A stretch of 64,000 nucleotides of DNA from Paralvinella palmiformis (lineage: Eukaryota; Annelida; Polychaeta; Terebellida; Alvinellidae), in contig JAODUP010000317.1 of NCBI GenBank assembly GCA_025642065.1, positions 248,001 through 312,000 on the forward strand, read 5' to 3'. The notes below the pieces were generated by a model. It saw nothing but the letters and a program-made list of their open reading frames with translations, made no database searches and was not told the DNA's origin. Both the position numbers and the translations under genes were made by a program. Of this stretch, positions 11,231-23,830 are shown piece after piece (within the stretch, counting starts at the first letter, position 1; every line of letters starts with the position of its first letter).

Positions 11231-11869
11231 ACAAAGTTGAATAGTTCGGTATGTATAATAATAATGTAGTAATGTACAACTAGGAGTAGATATAATCGCG
11301 CCTAAATATACTGGGACTATAACCTGGTTCTCCCCCCCCCCGATAATAGGCTCATGCTGCTGGCTTACTAATCATACCTGTCACTATAGAATTGAAATAT
11401 ATATATATATTGAACCTGGACTATGAGTTTGCCCAGCTCCTGTAGGCTACTACTAGTACTAGGTGTGTCACTGAGCTCGATTCTTTTCGAGGATATTGGA
11501 CTAATTATTAATTGGAATAATAGAAGTTTTGTAATTATTATTATTCTTGGTATATTTTCGTGAGATATTATATATTTATAGCGTGCATTATCTTACCTGA
11601 ATGAGTTACGATGTAATGTCTTTAAAGTATATCTCTGGCTGGTTTGCAATTATTTTTATGTACCGCATTCCATTTCCCTTATTTAATTAATATAATCACT
11701 GCCAGGAAGCAGTGGGAAAGACAGCCATTGGGCTACAGTTTTTCCTCACAGAGAAGTAAAGATAACATAATACATGGTAATATTGATTTATGTATATATG
11801 TTACAAGTAGCTCTTTATTATTATCGGTGTATGTGTATATCAATACTTTGTATTATGTACTCTTTTTCT

Positions 11870-11871
<2 letters not shown>

Positions 11872-11903
<32 letters not shown>

Positions 11904-11922
11904 AGAGAGAGAGAGAGAGAGG
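11872..11922. repeat. (TA)n(GA)n compound microsatellite
   Basis: About 14 AT units followed directly by about 10 GA units. Confidence 0.9.
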
Positions 11923-12265
11923 CATCAAGACAAATTATCAGCCTAGTTAGACCTGGTAAACCTGAATAACGTATTCATGTAAACAGTCAGAAATGCCTGT
12001 TTTGCGTATTTTGACTTTAGTTCGATATTTTGTGTAATGGTTACTGGCTCTTCATAACAGTTATACGTGACTGAGTATCTTCGAATGATGTCATACAATG
12101 TCACATAAAAAATATGCTTGCGTACCTGATATATTAATACTATACTGATATGGTCACATTGGATAGCTTTTCATAAAATCACTCTATCGTGCATCTTAAT
12201 GAGAAGATATTTATGTTCACCAGATCGGATATCAAAAGTGTAGAACTCTTCTGTATAATAAAGGT

Positions 12266-12448
12266 TCCTCCTTGGTCTAACTGGTAGCGTGTTGAATCAC
12301 AGATTACTATCACCTGAATTTGAATCTCGGCGTGGGCATATCTGAAGGGTGTTTCATCTTTCACTTCGCTTCGTTACCTTTGAAGGTAGCTTGGCCCAAT
12401 TAGGCTACCATGTGCACAAAAGTGGCCATAAAATATCAATCATCATCA
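12266..12448 (+). mobile_element. tRNA-derived SINE, family A
   Basis: tRNA-like head with A-box-like 'tggtctaactggtagcg' and B-box-like 'tttgaatctcggcg', then the family body (catctttcacttcgcttcgt; ggcccaattaggctaccatg) and a tail ending in 'catcatcatc'. One of the two best copies for defining the family. Confidence 0.8.
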
Positions 12449-12767
12449 TCTTCAGTGTAATACATAATGGCGTTTCAGCAAGTATATAGATTCCTATTTG
12501 TAAGGATACTCATTAAAGCAACTTTTTATTTCAGTTTACTTTCAACAATTTTACTAGTACTTACAGTAGCTAGTACGCTGCCGTGGTTCAATCTATAGTG
12601 CGCTAAACGGAGAAATCCAGCTAGGCCGTGAAGTAGAATCCAGTTTTGCTTGCTTCTGTAGACTATTTCATCCATCAATAAACGCTAAATGGGCTTCATA
12701 GGTGTATATATATAGTCGCTAGAGCATATTTATGTTCCAAGTGTATAGGTCAGTCAATCAGTCAATG

Positions 12768-12932
12768 GTATAATTAGCTTCGGTGCTGGTCACACCTAGT
12801 ACATATAGCTGAGCAAGGGGAGCTCCCCCCAGGGAAACATCCCTACAAACACAGGTATGAGTGGGATTTGAACTCACAATCCGAAAGATTGTAGACTGAG
12901 CCAATGCTCAAACCACTGGGCTGTCTGAGGAA
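12768..12932 (-). mobile_element. tRNA-derived SINE, family B
   Basis: On the minus strand: 'cagtggtttgagcattggct' (A box region), 'gtgagttcaaatcccact' (B box), 'gtagggatgtttccctgggg', and the end 'aggtgtgaccagcaccgaag'. It is the most complete family B copy here. Confidence 0.75.
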
Positions 12933-13191
12933 CATCCTTTTATGTTCCAGGTGAGACCATCACCGAAGGTGAACACACCAAGGACTTCATTAGTAGAAGA
13001 AATCACTGGTAGGCAATAAATTGATCATTTTAATGCGTTATTTTATTCAGTCGACTTGCTATGTGCCACCATAATAGGTAAGTGCTACTCCAGACGTTAC
13101 TTAATTCGCGAAGTCGGAATTTTCTGTATTGTTTCTACATTGAGAAAGCACAGAATGGCACACACAAGACACACCAAAACCATAAGATTTT

Positions 13192-13195
<4 letters not shown>

Positions 13196-13230
<35 letters not shown>

Positions 13231-13248
13231 CAGTGTGTGTGTGTGTGC
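13196..13248. repeat. (TA)n plus (TG)n microsatellite
   Basis: About 16 TA units, a short spacer, then about 7 TG units. Confidence 0.9.
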
Positions 13249-13699
13249 ACACATATAGAGCTAAATAAATTTGTTTTTGAAAGTTTTTAAATAGATTTTT
13301 CCAAGTATTTGCATTTGAGCTTTTAAAAATGGAAACTATTTGATTTCAAATACATTATCAAATACATTAAACTAATATTTTTAAATTGTTTCAAGAATTT
13401 ATCTGAATATTTTGCCACCAATATGATATGTTCCTAACAGCGATTTTGTAAGAGAATTGTAAATGCTTCAGTGAGTGGAATTGGTGAATTATTTGTTTTA
13501 TGCAAATCCGGTCTACTGTCACATTATTGGTGGTGTTTGGCCAGTTGAACGGATGGGGTACGAGATCAACGAGTTTTGTAGGATCCAGCTCGACCAGTTC
13601 AGCAAATTATCTGTCACATAAAGGAAGTAGTTTCTCCATCTTTCGCGGCTGTTCCACATAACTGTGGCCTATTTATCCATTCTTCGCGTTGAATGTGTG

Positions 13700-13838
13700 A
13701 AACGTTGTTGTTTTACGGCCACCTATGTGCACTCGGCACACCGGCTAAATTGGGCAAGGGACCTTCAACCTGAGGATTTGAACCCTGGTGCTAAAGTTCT
13801 GTGACCAAATGCGCTATTGGTTATCCCATGGATACGTC
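13700..13838 (-). mobile_element. SINE family A, diverged
   Basis: Shares the tail 'ttttacggccacctatgtgc' and 'ggctaaattgggcaagggac' with family A, and a B-box-like 'ggatttgaacccTgg', but with many changes. Confidence 0.55.
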
Positions 13839-14011
13839 TACCCTATTCCCTTAGGTCGTCTGTGCAACAGTTACTTAGCCGCGTACTGTTGTTATTATTA
13901 TAGTTATTATCAAACAATCCAAAATGACGTGTGTGCCATCTTCAGTGTTTGATTCATGATCTTGTAGCATAAACAGCTTGCTGGATAAATATTTTACTTG
14001 ATTAAAAGGTG

Positions 14012-14192
14012 GCCTCCGTGGTCTAGTTGGAAGCGCGTTGGACCACCGGTCACTACTATCTGGGTTCGAATCTCGGCGTGGGCATGCCTGAAGGTTTTTT
14101 CATCTTTCACTTCGCTTCATTACCTTTGGAGGTCGCTCGGCCCATTTAGCCTACCATGTACGCACAAGTGGCCGTAAAACATCAATCACCAC
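14012..14192 (+). mobile_element. tRNA-derived SINE, family A (best copy)
   Basis: A full-length, clean copy: head 'ggcctccgtggtctagttgg', B box 'gggttcgaatctcgg', body 'catctttcacttcgcttcat', 'ggaggtcgctcggcccattt', tail 'ggccgtaaaacatcaatcac'. The tRNA-like region keeps both polymerase III promoter boxes, so this copy could once have been transcribed. Confidence 0.85.
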
Positions 14193-15384
14193 GTGATTAA
14201 AAAGATGGGATAAGTTTTCTTTAGATTCTTTAAAAAATATAAATTTATATATATATATAACATTTCCAGACATAAATGTATTACTTAGGCTTATAAAGTG
14301 GAAGTCTGTACAGATAGATGAACATATGCGCATATCTTCACTGGATATGATGATTTACAATGATGATAATAGTTATCTCTTTAACCGTGTGATGAACGAG
14401 CAGGCGGCTATACTAAGGTGATGCGTCAAACGAGGTCCATCCTCAGATGATATACAGATGCCATTCTGTCGGGTGTCACATCGGTTTATCTCAGTACAAG
14501 TAATAATTATCCATAATAATCCAGGGGCTGAGAATGATGTGACGAAATAAATTTGTCTCAGAATTAAGTGGTACCCTAATGAGTCATCATCACCCGTGGA
14601 GTATGAGAAAATGGACAGCAGAGACGCATCTTACGGTAGCCACAGTCTTTAATGACTTAATCGTCACCAACCTGACCAAAGGTTTTTTGTAAACAGTCGG
14701 TGCATCTCGGGAAGCTGGAACCTGCTGCACTTCTTTGAAGTCTGGAAGACATTTAGACGAGCCGATAAAGGTAGGAAGGCCAGTTTGATATTATGTACTG
14801 CTATCTCTTGAGGTTTTTTTTAGTAGCTGATCATATCGAGTATAGGTGAGTATATACCAGCTAAATGACACGCAAAAACTAGTGGTCTACTTAGTCAGAA
14901 AGTCGCGTACATCTGCTCGACTTCGAGTTTGACCATGTCTCAGAACTCTTCAACAGTCATCAGCTCTCTCCATTCTTCATACTGGGCTCGAACTATGATA
15001 TATATATATATATATCCATAAACTTGTCGTTGACAGGTGCCTAGACTGCACGGCGCTATGTATAACTCAATGTTAATTTACGATCGTAACATCGGATGTT
15101 GTAGCGCTGGAAGCTGACAACGTTCCTCCGGCATGTCGACATCATTAAGTCTGGACGTTCTGTATGCTGAGGGCATTTCCCCTTTCATTGTGTCATCGTT
15201 TCATTGTTTCCATCAACATTTGATAAAAGGCCCAATTAAGTTGTCTGTAAACATCACTGTAAATGAGTTGGTGGTGAAATGGTCGGACAGGGTAAGCCTT
15301 TCGTTCTAGGTGACTAGATCAGCAATTTCCGTATACTTATATATATATATATATACAATATCTGTTTGGGTTTCTGTTGTTCTG

Positions 15385-15500
15385 AGGTATTTTCAACATT
15401 CACATGGGATTTCCAGAGAGATGCAGCTACCAAACAATTGGCTGACATTCTTCAGCTGGCCAATCTGAGGCAACACGTGAGAGAACGTTCACATATATAT
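15385..15500 (+). pseudogene. LINE endonuclease fragment (decayed non-LTR retrotransposon)
   Basis: With one frame change, the translation reads close to 'FNIHM..' followed by DAATKQLADILQLANLRQHV. This pattern of an FNxH strand and a helix ending 'LxQHV' is typical of the C-terminal part of LINE apurinic endonucleases. Stops and the frameshift show it is dead. Flanking DNA from about 14.7 kb may belong to the same element, but I cannot show it. Confidence 0.45.
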
Positions 15501-16263
15501 GTTTCCACTTAAATTATTTCCAAAGGGAAATACCAGTCAAATTACAAGAACGTTTTTCTTGTTGACCTGAATATCTTTTCTCGGGTATTGTCTCCATTGG
15601 GTGATTTTCATCGATTGGTGGGGCTATATGATAGGGATCTTGTAAATGAATATATGCAACTGGAGGATGAAAGAAATCCAAAGAAGACTTACATCCAGGA
15701 TACGGTAAGGATATAGAGACAGAGATACAGAAGATATTTTGAACAACTGATGATGATGAAATGTTCAGTGTTAGAAAAATTATAAATTACAATAATAAGA
15801 TCAAAGCGCACGGAAAGGAAATAAAAGGATTGTTTTCAGTGTTGTTAGTAATAAAATATTAACTCTACGAAATAGGTTTGTCTTCATTCCCTTATTACAG
15901 GTCTATCCATTCCTAGTATAGTCCTGCATGTCCATGACGTATACGATTGAGCCTCTAATAGAGATTGATGTCGGAGAGATTTTGAAAACGTCCTCAAATA
16001 TTTTTATGCAACTAATCTTATGCATTGTTGGCTTGTCAAAAAAATCACGATGTCCAAAAAAAACAAGATCAATAAACTTTTATTTCGGGTTTTATCCCAA
16101 GATTCATATAGGCTAGATAACTATTAATAAACAAAAAGCTAATTTTGACTTTGCTATTATTAATTCCGATTAATAAACATCAATTTGAACTCAATATTTT
16201 GAATCTACGGCTTCAAGAACTGTACACACGGGCAAAATTATCTGTTCCTTAATTTGAAAAGTA

Positions 16264-16297
16264 CCGAGATCCGGGACTCAGGCGTCCCGGATCTCGG
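16264..16297. repeat. perfect GC-rich 13-bp hairpin
   Basis: Arms 16264-16276 (ccgagatccggga) and 16285-16297 are exact inverse complements around an 8-nt loop. It is isolated in A+T-rich DNA. Confidence 0.85.
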
Positions 16298-17005
16298 CCT
16301 TAGCTAAGCAGTCTCTTTCAAAACTCCGAACTCGTGTAGTCTCGAATCTACTTTATTCCTTTAAAATCTATACACTTCTCGAAACTCTCCACAAGAACAA
16401 ACTACAATTTTTTTGTTATTATTATATTTTACTTAATTCGTATGTTCATTTTATTATGTACTGGATCACATATTGTGTCTGATGTAAATGAAAAATTCTA
16501 GCCCCACTTTATATGTACGTGATCGAGTTAAATAGTCCGGTTGTCAGCTGAGGTCAGACACTCTACTGAAGATGTTGCTGTTAAATTAGAGTTCCATGTC
16601 TATATGATCTTTTATAGTCTGTAAACAAAACTGCTACTAGAGATAGCACGAGATCAGACAAATATCTGGCGCGGCTATAATATATATATATATTGTGGTG
16701 TAACAAAACTAACAGCACATAGAGTCGCCGATCATACGTTCAACCTGGGTACATCGTTTATAGTTAATCTGAAATCCAATAGGCCGATTCAATTACCTCT
16801 GGCGCCACCATGCGGCGGAATGTCACACTACGGTATCTGGTTAAAAGTCTAAGAATCACTGTTTTGCATAACCGTCTTATGTTTATGTTGCTTTTGACAG
16901 ATTGTTTTACACAAAGTTTGTTTTATGACTATTTCTTTCACATCTGTTTGGCACATTAGAAATGGTTAAAAAAAAAGGACCTTAAGTTATCGAGTTCATT
17001 TCGCC

Positions 17006-17099
17006 AATACAATATTAGCGCACAACCAATACATAGCATAACAAAATATTGATGTAAGAACTAGTTATTTTCTATATTGGTGAGCGCTAATATTGTATT
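17006..17099. repeat. 94-bp palindrome with perfect 16-bp arms (MITE-like)
   Basis: Outer arms 17006-17021 (aatacaatattagcgc) and 17084-17099 are exact inverse complements. An inner pair, accaata near 17025 and tattggt near 17075, adds to the stem. The form suggests a short foldback element. Confidence 0.75.
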
Positions 17100-17434
17100 C
17101 AAAATTTGAGAATAATGTACATTAAGCAAAAAATGTGAAAAACTATATTTGTGAAAATATTTTATTAATCAGGTAATATTGTTGTTGTTGCCAATATCTG
17201 AAGAAAAATGCACCATTCATTTATGAAGATGTGTCAATAAATAGACAACAACAGAGTGTTTGTTAAATTGGTTTCTCTTCTTAAAACCTAGCGCTTCAAA
17301 CATGATAAATTCAATAGGAGTTCAAATCCTAACTACGTGCTCACATGCACACCTGCATTGGCAAGGTGCGGGTAACTATGTCTATGGATCTGTCTTGAAC
17401 CACATCGAACCCAAATGAAATACTGATAGTAACC

Positions 17435-17467
<33 letters not shown>
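17435..17467. repeat. (TA)n microsatellite
   Basis: About 15 TA units with one TG interruption. Confidence 0.9.
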
Positions 17468-17468
<1 letters not shown>

Positions 17469-17504
17469 GTAAATTTCAGCGAAGCGGTAATGGATAAAAG
17501 AAGC

Positions 17505-17645
17505 TATTAAAATTACAAAAAAAAATTATAAATGCATATAAAAGTGCAATATTTACATTGAAATGCATTTTTATGGCATTACGTCCGGTTTACGCCAAAA
17601 ACAGGCTTACCTCGCGGCTTTTTAGAACCAATTAATGACATAACC
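17505..17645 (+). repeat. dispersed repeat, copy 2 (partner at 205)
   Basis: Shares ordered blocks with 205-345, ending in 'tttttagaaccaattaatga'. It sits just upstream of the decayed hAT-like transposase. Confidence 0.5.
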
Positions 17646-17929
17646 GATTATACAATGTAATTTCAACACACTATTAGATTGTCTCTCAACGTTATACCTG
17701 TACATATTTTACGCACTAACACCTGTAAGAGACGATGAATTTTTGTAATCGGAGACTGAGCAAAAACTTACAGCTAGTTTTCCAGTCTTAAATAATATTA
17801 AGTACAGTGTAGTGCATAAATAATATTAGGTGCAGTGCATTTGCTCTAAACCCTTGTTTCAGCCTCGACCAGCGGGTGGAAAATTCTTAAAGGTTGTATT
17901 GGTGATGAGTGTCTTACACTTCCTCTCCA

Positions 17930-18900
17930 GGGGGCACATGCTATGGTAACGGCAGCAATTTTGAAATTTTTCCTTAAAATATTATTAGAAACGTTAGATT
18001 GTAGAGCAGAAGACCAGTCACCAAAGGAAGACACTAGGAGAGAAGCAAATAAGATGCAAGAGCTAGAATTAAGTTTTATGTTGAATTTTTGGAATGAGAT
18101 TTTGCAAACTTTTCATAAAGTAATTCTACAGAATGATGATGTGAACTTAAAACATGTGTAGATCTGTATGAATCATTAGCTGACCAACTGTGTACTTCAC
18201 GAGTTCAATTAATATGAAAATATGAAACAGCTACAAAGGAAATGCTACCAGATGTTGATTACAAGGCAGCTCGAACTCGTAAACGTGTCAGACAGAAGGT
18301 ACCAATGCAAATGACGGAGATGGACCAGAAATATATCTGAACGCTAGAGATAAATTTAGTATCACCACCTTTTACACAATTGTTGACAAACTGAAATGAG
18401 AATAAGAGGAGAGATATACAAAGAAATATCAGAGATTTTCCTTTTTAAGTGATGTGCACACATAATACCACTTCAATGACTTAATCATCTACTGAAATTG
18501 AAAGGTATTATCAGTGTTGTCAAAGACTGATTGATGCTTACCCAGAGGACTTGAACACTAATTTCTCAGCTGAGCTCCAGCAGCTTTACTCATATGTGCA
18601 CCATAAGTTCAGGGCAACAACAAAATATAAAAACAAGATTCAGTCATGCTGAACTTTAAAATAATTGTAGAAGACAGTATTGAGTGTGCCTTTCCAAATG
18701 TAGACATTGCCTTTCGTATATTTTTAACATTAATAGTCACAAATTCTCAGTTGAAGTATATTAAAAATCCAACCAGAACAACTATGCAGACTTGCCTTAT
18801 CTCTACTATGTATCGAAGCAGAAGTGTTACGTAAGATTAATTTTGAGGATCTGATCAAAGACATTGCATTTTTTCTTAAGATGGGAGAAAACCTTACTGC
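17930..18900 (+). pseudogene. decayed hAT-superfamily transposase (ZMYM1-like)
   Basis: Reading the plus strand across stops and frame changes gives a recognisable series: an LETLDCRAEDQSP segment with helical follow-on (17943-18161), a LADQL segment, DVDYKAARTRKRVRQKVP (near 18260), YPEDLNTNFSAELQQLYSYV (near 18540), an 'FPNVDIAFRIFLTL' segment with SQLKYIKN (near 18690-18770), and LLCIEAEVLRKINFEDLIKD (near 18800). The last part has the layout of the hAT C-terminal dimerisation region as found in zinc-finger MYM-type 1-like proteins. Multiple stops and frameshifts mean it is inactive. No termini were identified. Confidence 0.6.
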
Positions 18901-19011
18901 TTATTTTATGGTTTATTATTGTTTATATTTTTAATCACACACACATATCTATATATATATATGGGGGCATCAAAGGGCGCCCAGGGCCTCTATGGGTCTT
19001 AATCCGCCTCT

Positions 19012-19175
19012 GAGTGACTGGTTCACTCAGCCAGAAATGAGAACGTGAGAATGAGGACGTGATGGCTATGTTTAAGTAACGCTTTGCGCCTATAATGGCA
19101 GCATGCGTTGTATGCTCCATTGGGAGTTGATATATGTGCTGGATTGAAACAAGTCTGAGTTATGGATAATAATAA
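19012..19175 (+). mobile_element. SINE family C, 3' body
   Basis: Shares 'gactggttcactc', 'gctttgcgcctataatggca' and 'gttgatat.tgtgctgga' with the minus-strand copy at 30754-30978, where a tRNA-like head is present. The head is missing here. Confidence 0.6.
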
Positions 19176-19185
19176 TGTAAATTAA

Positions 19186-19220
19186 GCGCCTTATAACAGC
19201 TATCTAGCTGGATAAGGCGC
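19186..19220. repeat. nested hairpin with 9-bp and 5-bp perfect arms
   Basis: GCGCCTTAT (19186-19194) pairs with ATAAGGCGC (19212-19220). Inside it, CAGCT pairs with AGCTG around a 4-nt loop. It lies directly after the SINE C body, so it may belong to a longer element. Confidence 0.75.
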
Positions 19221-19698
19221 AATATAAATATCGCGTATTAATATTAAGTTTGGATATTTATAAGGAATTCTTTAAGACGCTTAAAACCGTACTAAAGAAC
19301 TTTATATAAAAGGCTAATCGAGTAATTCACAGATGGTAAATATTCCTAACTGAAGGTAAAATATATATCTAACTATATTCAAGACACAACACGTACTAAC
19401 TATAGAACAAACTGGAGTTGTTCAGATGACACATATGAAGCAACCATCGTAAGTTTAGTTAACGCCCAAGATGGTACGTATATATACAGGCCTGAGAATG
19501 TAGAATGGCCCCAAAACTCTGACACCAGTGGGGGTGGTTGAAGGGGGTTGCGCCCCCCCCCCTTCCTACAATTTTAGTTGGATTGTCTTAACGGATTTAC
19601 ACGGCAATGACCAATTTTGTCGGAAATCCGCGGAAAATGCTCAGGCCTGTATGCAATGACAGTCGGAGCTGATAAAACATTTCTCTTGAAATAGGGAG

Positions 19699-19998
19699 AA
19701 ACTCCGTTAGGCTGATGTAGGAGTACATTACTATTAGCTACACAGCTAAATATCACCAGATGATTTAAGGCATCTGATATACTAACTGATATCATAATGT
19801 ACTTCGTAAAAATCTACGCAGTCAACGTTAAGGCAAATGTTCTGAACATTAAAAGAAAAACGACCAAACAAAGAAAACGTGTACGATATACTGATAAGAT
19901 ATGAAGTGACTGACTGTTATCAGATACTAATTAATAAGCATTAGTATTAAAGGTACATGTGTACACGGATGTGATTGTATGTGACACACACACACACA
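19699..19998 (+). repeat. 0.3-kb direct duplication, copy 1
   Basis: Nearly identical to 23831-24136 over about 290 bases, from 'gttaggctgatgtaggagta' to the 'gattgtatgtg' that precedes an AC microsatellite. Only scattered single-base differences are visible. Confidence 0.9.
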
Positions 19999-20320
19999 TT
20001 GATATATATATATACACACAAAATTTTGTTTCGTGCATATAAATTAATATGTAATAAGTGGGAAATAGCTGGACACATATGCATTAGTCCGCGAGTGAGC
20101 AAAGAAACAGAAGTAAATTGACGAAGACAAACCGCATAAAAATTAGTAAAATAAGATAGAATCTGATATAGTTGCTAAAATTGAAGCACAAATTGGTTTA
20201 CCTGTACAGATTAGAATTAGGCAAACTCGTGGCAGACGACAATAGCATACAATTTATTTTGAAGGGCAAGTAACACACAAGAGCGCAGCGGAACATCCTG
20301 GAACTCTAGACATGTATAAC

Positions 20321-20580
20321 AGGGCCGTATTAACGCAATGGGCACTTGCCCGGGGGCCCAACAAGCATAGGGGCCGCCGAGCATAGGGGCCCATGCTAAT
20401 TTGTGTATGTTAAGCACGCTTAAGTAACCGTACGGGGCCGTCTTAACGCATGGGCAAGCTGGGCAGTTGCCCGGGGGGGGCTCACGTGCATCTATGTATG
20501 TTGTAAGTTGTTGCGAGTGTTTGTGTAGGTAGGGGCCTCAGTGCACTCCTTTTCCAGGGGCCCTATTATATTGTTAACAC
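20321..20580 (+). repeat. GGGCCGT-type repeat, two tandem copies
   Basis: Two related units, one from 20321 and one from about 20434. Each starts 'ggggccgt.ttaacgca' and contains 'ttgcccgggggg'; the second runs to 'ccaggggccctattatattg'. A minus-strand copy is at 42622-42755, so this is an interspersed element. Confidence 0.65.
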
Positions 20581-20589
20581 GTCACTGCA

Positions 20590-20666
20590 AATATATATAT
20601 ATATATATATAATACCACTCACCACTCCCACACCAAACTCATTATAGTAATGATCCTTTCAATCGC

Positions 20667-20699
<33 letters not shown>
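20590..20699. repeat. two (TA)n microsatellites
   Basis: TA runs at about 20590-20610 and 20671-20699, separated by about 60 bases of ordinary sequence. Confidence 0.85.
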
Positions 20700-20702
<3 letters not shown>

Positions 20703-21231
20703 ATTGAACAGTTATTCCAACCTTTGATAAGTGCAGATATTAATCTAAATGTATTGGGGGGAAACCTACACTGGATACAGAATCGATTAAACATGCAATT
20801 TGTTTACGACGTATAGGCCTATACTTAATTAGTACGTGACTGTGTATCTCCATAAAGCACATAACAATAATCTTGAATGTGTTTGAATGTGTGCTTTGAA
20901 CATAATATTCCTGGACCTGAAAATGGTGAATCTATACTCCCTTGGAAAAGGTACTTTGTTTTAGGTGGAAACGGCGAATTGGAACCTATGTAATGTGCCG
21001 GAAATCGGACATCTGATTTGGTGACGTGGCTAAGGAAAACCGAAATAAATTGTTACATTTCCTGGATCTGGGACATCGTATGTGAGCAGATAGAAATGAA
21101 TTCGTTGATCCTTTTTTCTACCAATGATATTCACTGAATTGATTATTTATACACACACACACATAGAGAGTAATTATACGCATGAGGAATATATTTTAGA
21201 TAATGCACCAAACATCACATTGTGTCATGAG

Positions 21232-21395
21232 GATGTCTCCATGACCAAATTGATAGCGTGGTTGGTGACAAATCTCTATATCCATGTTCAAACCTCGACT
21301 TAATATGTCTGAAGGTTATTCCATTTTTCACTTCGCCTCAATCTTTGGGTGTCACTCTGCTGATTTAACCTACAGCTGCACATCCAAACCACAAA
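21232..21395 (+). mobile_element. SINE family A, diverged
   Basis: Keeps the order of family A: 'ctccatgacca', a B-box-like 'tgttcaaacctcgac', 'atttttcacttcgcctcaat', 'ctgatttaacctac'. Confidence 0.55.
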
Positions 21396-21425
21396 AGATA
21401 CGGGCAATTTTGCTGGAGTATTCTC

Positions 21426-21643
21426 ATATATATATATATATATATATATAACTATATTCCTATATTCTAACAAGAGTCTTAAATAATGGTGAATATGACA
21501 TTGCTTGGGGCTATGAATATGATGTTAACTCATTAAAATTCGTTTATTATTATTCTAAACCCTTAGCTACAGGGGCTGAATGTCCAAGCAGCTGTCCACA
21601 GGAGTAATCAAGCTTTTAAATCAGCGCTTTAAAACTTCTGCGA

Positions 21644-21674
<31 letters not shown>

Positions 21675-22207
21675 ACATTCACAACGGAGAATTTGCAGTG
21701 GGAAGATTGTACATATTCGTATTTGTGCAAGAAGTTGTTTATACGAAGAACATTTTGGTCTTTCTTGATAGACTTGCCAATCTTAATTACTCACCAGGAC
21801 AAGATTATTTTGTACAGCATATAGTTTCTAACCTACATATACCATATGTAACTAACTAGTTATAGTACCAAGAGTCGACACTTCAAAATTGTAGTTGCTC
21901 CGACGATGTCGTTGGTATCTCTTCGCAGTTGCTAAAGATGGCTTTTCTACGACAGTTTTGTAGTTAATGCCTATAATAATCATTGACTCAATTATTCAAC
22001 GAGACCATACGTACTTCGACTGGTACGTGCCGTGTATCAAGGGACTGTCAGTTTATTTATAATTAAAGGTGTTTGAACCCGACAGCTATTTCGTTAAGTA
22101 TATTCTTATTAGTTTGTCGACTATTCGACGTACAGTGGCATATATTGGTTCTCGGGAATATTATCCCCGACAATGTTTTTGTCGTATATATATATATATA
22201 TATATAT
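21426..22207. repeat. cluster of three (TA)n microsatellites
   Basis: TA runs at about 21426-21451, 21645-21675 and 22186-22207. The DNA between them shows no gene that I recognise. Confidence 0.8.
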
Positions 22208-23830
22208 CGAGACGAATAAAATGGAAGCCACCAGCTTCTTGGACTGGTTTTGTCTTATTTAGCGAGACGTTTAAAATGGCAGCCATCAGCTTATTACACT
22301 GGGGTTTTTTTCTTGATTAAATTTGTCTCCTCCTTCCCGTTTCCGTATTTCATTCCTTTTGCGAAGTGTTCGTGGTTAGCAGTTATCTCCTAATGTGAAA
22401 CTATGAATTTCATAGTTTGACACAAAGCCGTAAAACAGTAAAATTTTACGACGCATCTTGAATTAAATTTTAAAAAAAGAACTTTCAAAGATAATGAATT
22501 AGGCGACATCAAAGATGGTCTATACTTCAGGCTTAATCTGGTATTCAATACCTCCTATCTGTGATTAACTCATACGAATTTCAGTCACCGTCCACAAATT
22601 TGTGATACTGTATATGAGGATATTTAGTGATTGATACTGATCGTATCATGGAGGTTATCAGGAAACTAGATATAGATAAATTGATCAAATGACAAGATGT
22701 CGTACACATTAAAAAAAAGGATGGTACCAACGTGTGTATGCCATGCACATAAAACATCTAAAATTACTCTATCCAAACTGCAGCAAATTTCATCAAAAAA
22801 AACCCAACTAAATATAGCCTGAACCATTGAAAGGTGTGTGCAAACCCTAAGTATTGGTGACCTCTGAAAATCTCTCAGATTGATGGCGCACATTTCTTTA
22901 GTAGCAAACAGTGTTTAACTATCATTTACATAGGTCTAAAGCCCGACATTTTCTCTGGCACAGACGTGAACATCACATCAACCATCTCATTTTTTTTTAA
23001 ATAGTGAAAACCCCCAAAAAATATAGCAAGCAATTCGGACAGAGATTTCTTTTTATTAAAAGTTGCAATATACAATTCAACAATCTGCCAAATTAAAAAA
23101 AAATGAACAACTGAAGTGTAATGTACATCATTTGTTTTATTTACAAATTATATCTTAACTTACATCTACACACTAAATAATTCATAATTTATTATCTTGA
23201 TTTACAGACAGTTCATACTTCACTGACTAAAGGAAACCATTCCGAACTGCTCTGAAATCAATCCGTTTTAAAGTTTACAAACATAAAAATATCTGCAGAT
23301 GGAACACGTCAATAAAATCTCACATTCTTCATTCAGTTTGTTTGTCTATTTATTTGCAGCTGTAAATCAAACTTGGGTGAAATTTTACAACTCATGTTCA
23401 AAAGTGTTAAGCGTGTAATACGGCAACTGTTACAAGAGGATTATTGCTGTACATAGACTGCGAAATGAAAAAGGCAGCAAACTGATCTGTGTGCTATATT
23501 GTTGCCAAATGTTATATCAAAGCTCACCGGTGAGGTTTGATTGTATGTACGTCCTATAAACCACACAAAACAGGGATTATTATAACAAAGTATCAGTGTT
23601 TAGAACAGGCTTGGACATTACAAAGGAAATTATTTATTATCATGTAATAACTGATGACAGACAATGGTTTTAGTATTAATTAATTAACAAGTAATGTGAA
23701 CCCGATATAAATATCAGAATATTATAACACACACACGCACACACACATTACATTAGACGCCAGTCATCTCGTTCAACAGACAAAGAAAACCTATCATACG
23801 GCAGGTAGTATTGGTGAAAAGACAACAATT

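Noticed and set aside
14012..14100. Possible true tRNA genes at SINE heads
   Set aside because: The A and B boxes are present, but no convincing cloverleaf stems could be drawn, and the same body and tail follow in several copies. They are tRNA-derived SINEs.
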